From Nitrospirae bacterium RIFCSPLOW2_12_42_9 (GTDB lineage: Bacteria; Nitrospirota; 9FT-COMBO-42-15; HDB-SIOI813), in assembly GCA_001805205.1 (NCBI GenBank), contig MHER01000038.1, positions 1-12,621 on the forward strand: a DNA stretch of 12,621 nucleotides, written 5' to 3'. The notes beneath the pieces were generated by a model, which was given only the letters and a program-made list of their open reading frames with translations, did no database searches and was not told the DNA's origin. Positions 7,062 through 12,621 of the stretch are shown here, one piece after another (the first letter of the stretch is position 1; each line of letters opens with the position of its first letter). Made by a program: the position numbers and the translations under genes.

Positions 7062-8224
7062 TGAAAAAACAATACCCGTATTTAAAATTACAGATTGAAA
7101 AAGGCATGCTCCTTTCAGGTCTTCAGGGTGTTCAGGGGGTATTAGACAAGGGGCGTTCTGCCCCTATATTCTCGAGCGTCCTGCTGGAATCTCAAACAAC
7201 ACAATTTTCCTTAACAGCCACAGACCTTGAGATTGGTATTAAGTGTACATATCCCGCTACTGTTCAAGGTGAGGGGGCAATCGCTGTCTCTGGCAGGAAA
7301 TTCTTTGAAATTGTAAGAGAGCTTCCGGAAGGAAATGTTGACCTGACTGTGGAGGAGGGTAAATTTCTTACTATTATATCCAGAAAAAGCTATTTTAAGA
7401 TCACCGGTTCTAATAAAGAGGATTTCCCTGTTATCCCCATTGTCAGTGAAGAGAAGATGACATCAATAGATAATGCCATGTATATCGGGATGATCAAAAA
7501 GACTTTGTTTGCCATTGCAGAGGCAGAAGCCCGTCATGTTTTAAATGGCGGTTTATTCGAGATAGAGAGAGATAATGAACAGCAAATAAGGCTCAGGATG
7601 GTAGGTACGGACGGGAACAGGATGGCGATTTGCGAACGAATAATAGAAGATACAAAAAGGCTTTTAGGAAAAGAAGAGGGATCACACCAGATAATACTTC
7701 CCAAAAAGACCCTAGTAGAGTTAAGGCGTCTTATGGATGCCGAAGGTGAAATAAAAATAGGAATAGGGGAGAAACAGATATCGTTTATGGGAAGCGGGGT
7801 TTATATTACCTCAAGGATTATAGAGGGGAATTTTCCGAACTATAAGCAGGTAGTTCCACAGAAAGAGGGGCAGGAGGTAAGGGTCAACCGGTCGGATTTT
7901 GTAAGCGTTGTAAGGCGTGTTTCAGTAATGTCACGGGAGAAAACGAGGGTAATAATAATAGAATTTTCTTCAGAAGGTGGTGTGGTCAGGGCAAACGACC
8001 CTGAGATTGGGGAAGGGAGAGAAGAATTTGAGTTGAAATATAAAGGGGAGCCTATAACAATCGGACTGAACTATCAATACCTGTTAGAAGCCCTTGATTC
8101 ATTAACTGATAAAGAGGTCATTATTGAATTGCAGTCCGGTTTAAACCCGTGTGTGATTAAACAGGAAAGTGATCCCAACTCCCTTTGCATAGTAATGCCA
8201 ATGCGGGTCCAGGAGGTTGAGTAA
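7061..8224 (+). CDS. dnaN: DNA polymerase III subunit beta (sliding clamp)
   Basis: The ring-shaped beta clamp tethers DNA polymerase III and other enzymes to DNA. The 387-residue protein has the length of the family (about 365-390) and its three-domain layout. Recognisable segments are the N-terminal APIFSSVLLES and LTATDLEIGIKC, then SGRKFFEIVRELP, the central RHVLNGGLFEI followed by GTDGNRMAICER, and the ending SLCIVMPMRVQEVE, which corresponds to the family's MPMR(L/V) C-terminus that lines the protein-binding pocket. ATG 7061 follows AAGGAGGGGGG at 7047-7057, a strong ribosome site inside the end of dnaA, and overlaps the dnaA stop (TAATG). It is likely co-transcribed and coupled with dnaA. 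Confidence 0.96.
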   Translation: MKKQYPYLKLQIEKGMLLSGLQGVQGVLDKGRSAPIFSSVLLESQTTQFSLTATDLEIGIKCTYPATVQGEGAIAVSGRKFFEIVRELPEGNVDLTVEEGKFLTIISRKSYFKITGSNKEDFPVIPIVSEEKMTSIDNAMYIGMIKKTLFAIAEAEARHVLNGGLFEIERDNEQQIRLRMVGTDGNRMAICERIIEDTKRLLGKEEGSHQIILPKKTLVELRRLMDAEGEIKIGIGEKQISFMGSGVYITSRIIEGNFPNYKQVVPQKEGQEVRVNRSDFVSVVRRVSVMSREKTRVIIIEFSSEGGVVRANDPEIGEGREEFELKYKGEPITIGLNYQYLLEALDSLTDKEVIIELQSGLNPCVIKQESDPNSLCIVMPMRVQEVE

Positions 8225-8227
8225 TAA

Positions 8228-10626
<2,399 letters not shown>

Positions 10627-10627
<1 letters not shown>

Positions 10628-10647
10628 TATGAAGGCTATTTTCATAT
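10627..10647 (+). repeat. Short AT-rich inverted repeat at the gyrB stop
   Basis: ATATGAA (10627-10633) and TTCATAT (10641-10647) are perfect complements around a 7-base centre, and two G-U pairs could extend the stem. No T-run follows, so it is not a typical terminator. A tandem pair CATGTTA CATGTTA lies just downstream (10656-10669). A role in mRNA end formation or stability is possible but unproven. Confidence 0.35.
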
Positions 10648-10681
10648 GAAACAATCATGTTACATGTTAACACAAAGGACA

Positions 10682-10762
10682 ATGAAAATGGGCGTAGACG
10701 TAGGGACAGACCTAAAGGTTTGTCCCTACAGCGTGGTGTTCAGGGGGATTGGAGGTAGTTGA
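10682..10762 (+). CDS. Possible 26-codon leader ORF before gyrA
   Basis: ATG 10682 follows AAAGG with five bases between. It opens [14 protein letters not shown] and ends in TGA at 10760-10762, one base before the proposed gyrA TTG start. The spacing would allow coupled re-initiation. However, the ORF runs through the 10700-10729 hairpin repeat, so its codons may be only a by-product of that element. No known family is recognised. Confidence 0.2.
   Translation: MKMGVDVGTDLKVCPYSVVFRGIGGS
10700..10729. repeat. Strong hairpin, REP/MITE-like palindromic element between gyrB and gyrA
   Basis: GTAGGGACAGACCT (10700-10713), two A, then AGGTTTGTCCCTAC (10716-10729) form a 14-bp stem with a two-base loop. 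The only non-Watson-Crick position is a G-T that would be a G-U pair in RNA. GTAGGG...CCCTAC palindromes resemble small dispersed repeats seen in many environmental bacterial genomes. Only one copy is seen in this window. There is no T-run after it, so it is unlikely to be an ordinary intrinsic terminator, though it may modulate read-through from gyrB to gyrA. Confidence 0.7.
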
Positions 10763-10763
10763 T

Positions 10764-12621
10764 TTGGCAATTGCAGGAGAGAGAAGGATACCGGTAAGCA
10801 TTGAAGAGGAGATGCGCTCTTCCTACCTCGATTATGCCATGAGTGTTATAGTGGGAAGGGCCTTGCCTGACATCAGAGATGGATTAAAGCCTGTGCACAG
10901 GCGTATCCTCTATGCCATGTATGAGATGGGGGTGCCATGGAACAGGCCATACAAGAAATCTGCGAGGATAGTGGGAGACGTAATAGGAAAATACCACCCC
11001 CACGGTGATGTGGCTGTGTATGATACTGTGGTAAGGCTTGCCCAGGACTTTTCCATGAGGTATCAACTCATAGACGGCCAGGGGAACTTCGGCTCTGTTG
11101 ATGGTGACCCGCCTGCTGCCATGAGGTATACCGAAATCAGAATGGAAAAGATCGCAAGCGAGATGCTTGCCGATATCGACAAAGAAACAGTAGATTTTGC
11201 CCCGACCTATGACGGCTCCATGGTGGAACCGATGGTTCTCCCAACAAGGATCCCAAACCTTCTGATAAATGGTTCATCAGGTATAGCAGTTGGCATGGCA
11301 ACAAACATACCGCCGCACAATCTCGGAGAGATAATAGAAGGCTGTATTATGTATATAGACAATCCTGAGGTTACAATCGAGGAACTTAAAGGTATTATAA
11401 AAGGCCCTGATTTCCCAACTGCGGGTTTCATACATGGCCTGAAAGGTATAAATGAGGCGTATACGACCGGGCGTGGTATTGTACAGATGCGGGCAAGGTC
11501 CTTTATTGAGACCCATCCGCGTACAGAGAAGGAGAGCATAATAATTACAGAGATCCCCTATCAGGTAAATAAGGCGAAGTTGATAGAGGATATTGCAGGG
11601 CTTGTCAGGGATAAGAAGGTGGAAGGGATTTCAGAGATAAGGGATGAATCAGACCGTGAAGGCATGCGCATAGTAATTGAGATAAAACGCGGTGAGCAGG
11701 GGGAAATAATATTGAACCATCTGTATAAGCATACCCAGATGCAGAGCAGTTTCGGTATTATAATGTTAGCCCTTGTTCATAATCAGCCGAGGGTGCTCAA
11801 TCTCAAAGAGATGATACGGTATTTTGTTGAACACCGGCGTGAGATAGTTGTAAGAAGGAGCCAGTATGAGCTGCGAAAGGCTGAAGAGAGGGCCCACATA
11901 TTAGAAGGGCTAAAGATCGCCCTGTCACATCTGGATGAAGTTATAAACCTTATAAAGAGTTCAAGGACACCGGAAGAGGCAAGGAATGTCCTGATATCAA
12001 GATTCAATTTAACAGAGATACAGGCCCAGGCCATCCTCGATATGAGACTTCAGAGGCTGACAGGCCTCGAGAGGGAAAAACTCGATGAAGAATACCAGCA
12101 GCTTATAGAAAGGATTTCATACCTGCACTCAGTCCTGGAGAGTGATGCACTTGTAATGCAGATAATCAAAGATGAACTCCTGGAAATAAAGAATGGATAT
12201 GGGGATTCCAGGCGAACTGAGATAATTCCTGAAACTAAGGAGATAGCCATAGAAGACCTTATAGTTGAAGAAGATATGGTCATAACCATATCTCACACCG
12301 GTTATATCAAAAGAATTCCAGCCACAACTTACAGGAGCCAGCGGAGGGGTGGAAAAGGAAAGACCGGGATGGAGACCAAAGAGGAGGATTTTGTTGAGTA
12401 TCTCTTTGTCGCATCCACGCATAATAATCTTATTTTCTTTACTGACAGCGGAAAAGTCTATAGCATGAAGGTACACCTGATACCCGAGGCAGGCAGGCTT
12501 GCAAAGGGTAAGGCCATTGTGAATCTATTACAGCTCACTAAAGATGAGCGCGTAACTGCAGTACTGCCGGTAGCCGAGTTCAGTGAAGATAGATTTATTA
12601 TTATGGCAACCATGAAAGGGG
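10764..12621 (+). CDS. gyrA: DNA gyrase subunit A, 3'-truncated by the window end
   Basis: GyrA cleaves and rejoins DNA in the gyrase A2B2 complex. The visible 619 codons have no stop. The start is probably TTG 10764: GGAGG sits at 10751-10755, the next ATG is inside the conserved [14 protein letters not shown], and starting here places the catalytic tyrosine at 122 as in E. coli ([11 protein letters not shown], Arg121-Tyr122). The winged-helix region ([25 protein letters not shown]), tower, coiled-coil and start of the C-terminal pinwheel are present. The GyrA box QRRGGKG (526-532) marks it as GyrA and not ParC. Residue 83 is Val where E. coli has Ser, and Asp87 is kept. It is separated from gyrB by 136 bases, so it may be read from the gyrB transcript or from its own promoter, which I could not identify. 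Confidence 0.95.
   Translation, partial: MAIAGERRIPVSIEEEMRSSYLDYAMSVIVGRALPDIRDGLKPVHRRILYAMYEMGVPWNRPYKKSARIVGDVIGKYHPHGDVAVYDTVVRLAQDFSMRYQLIDGQGNFGSVDGDPPAAMRYTEIRMEKIASEMLADIDKETVDFAPTYDGSMVEPMVLPTRIPNLLINGSSGIAVGMATNIPPHNLGEIIEGCIMYIDNPEVTIEELKGIIKGPDFPTAGFIHGLKGINEAYTTGRGIVQMRARSFIETHPRTEKESIIITEIPYQVNKAKLIEDIAGLVRDKKVEGISEIRDESDREGMRIVIEIKRGEQGEIILNHLYKHTQMQSSFGIIMLALVHNQPRVLNLKEMIRYFVEHRREIVVRRSQYELRKAEERAHILEGLKIALSHLDEVINLIKSSRTPEEARNVLISRFNLTEIQAQAILDMRLQRLTGLEREKLDEEYQQLIERISYLHSVLESDALVMQIIKDELLEIKNGYGDSRRTEIIPETKEIAIEDLIVEEDMVITISHTGYIKRIPATTYRSQRRGGKGKTGMETKEEDFVEYLFVASTHNNLIFFTDSGKVYSMKVHLIPEAGRLAKGKAIVNLLQLTKDERVTAVLPVAEFSEDRFIIMATMKG

Noticed and set aside
10700..10740. Rho-independent terminator after gyrB
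   Set aside because: The stem is strong but no T-run follows and the loop is only two bases; it looks like a dispersed repeat.

Overview
The window holds a bacterial chromosomal replication-origin neighbourhood with every gene on the + strand. It suggests a Gram-negative bacterium of moderate-to-low GC. The reasons are an LPS-heptose gene (C-terminal part of RfaE2/HldE), two secreted SurA/parvulin-type folding factors, and an oriC-like region next to dnaA-dnaN-gyrB-gyrA. The protein style recalls deltaproteobacterial or Nitrospirota-like lineages, but I cannot assign a phylum by eye. There is no recF between dnaN and gyrB, the place where many bacteria carry it.

Left block (1-5375): the 3' end of an ADP-heptose synthesis gene overlaps the start of mfd (transcription-repair coupling factor, complete, about 1115 aa). 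A signal-peptide-bearing parvulin-type peptidyl-prolyl isomerase follows, then an overlapping SurA-like protein whose parvulin domain has lost both conserved histidines. Overlaps and short gaps suggest one operon. The A/T content rises visibly through the last gene into the intergenic region.

Centre (5376-5729): about 354 bases without a gene. They contain an AT-rich tract, a run of TA(G/A) triplets of the DnaA-trio kind, a pair of interleaved inverted repeats, a variant DnaA box, and two perfect consensus DnaA boxes head-to-head in one 20-bp palindrome just upstream of dnaA. I read this as oriC and the dnaA control region.

Right block (5730-12621): dnaA, dnaN (beta clamp) and gyrB are tightly packed. 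A 136-base spacer with a strong dispersed-repeat-like hairpin follows, and then gyrA, which probably starts at TTG and runs off the window after 619 codons. Together these encode initiation (DnaA), processivity (beta clamp) and supercoil control (gyrase).

The most notable anomaly is that dnaA is interrupted by a single in-frame TAG immediately after the arginine-finger motif (SRF), while everything downstream stays in the same frame and well conserved. No start codon lies downstream early enough to rescue the AAA+ lid. A functional DnaA from this locus therefore needs readthrough or recoding, unless the TAG is a sequence error or a recent mutation. GyrA also has Val at the position of E. coli Ser83, the main quinolone-resistance position. 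I did not find an obviously new multi-gene system here.
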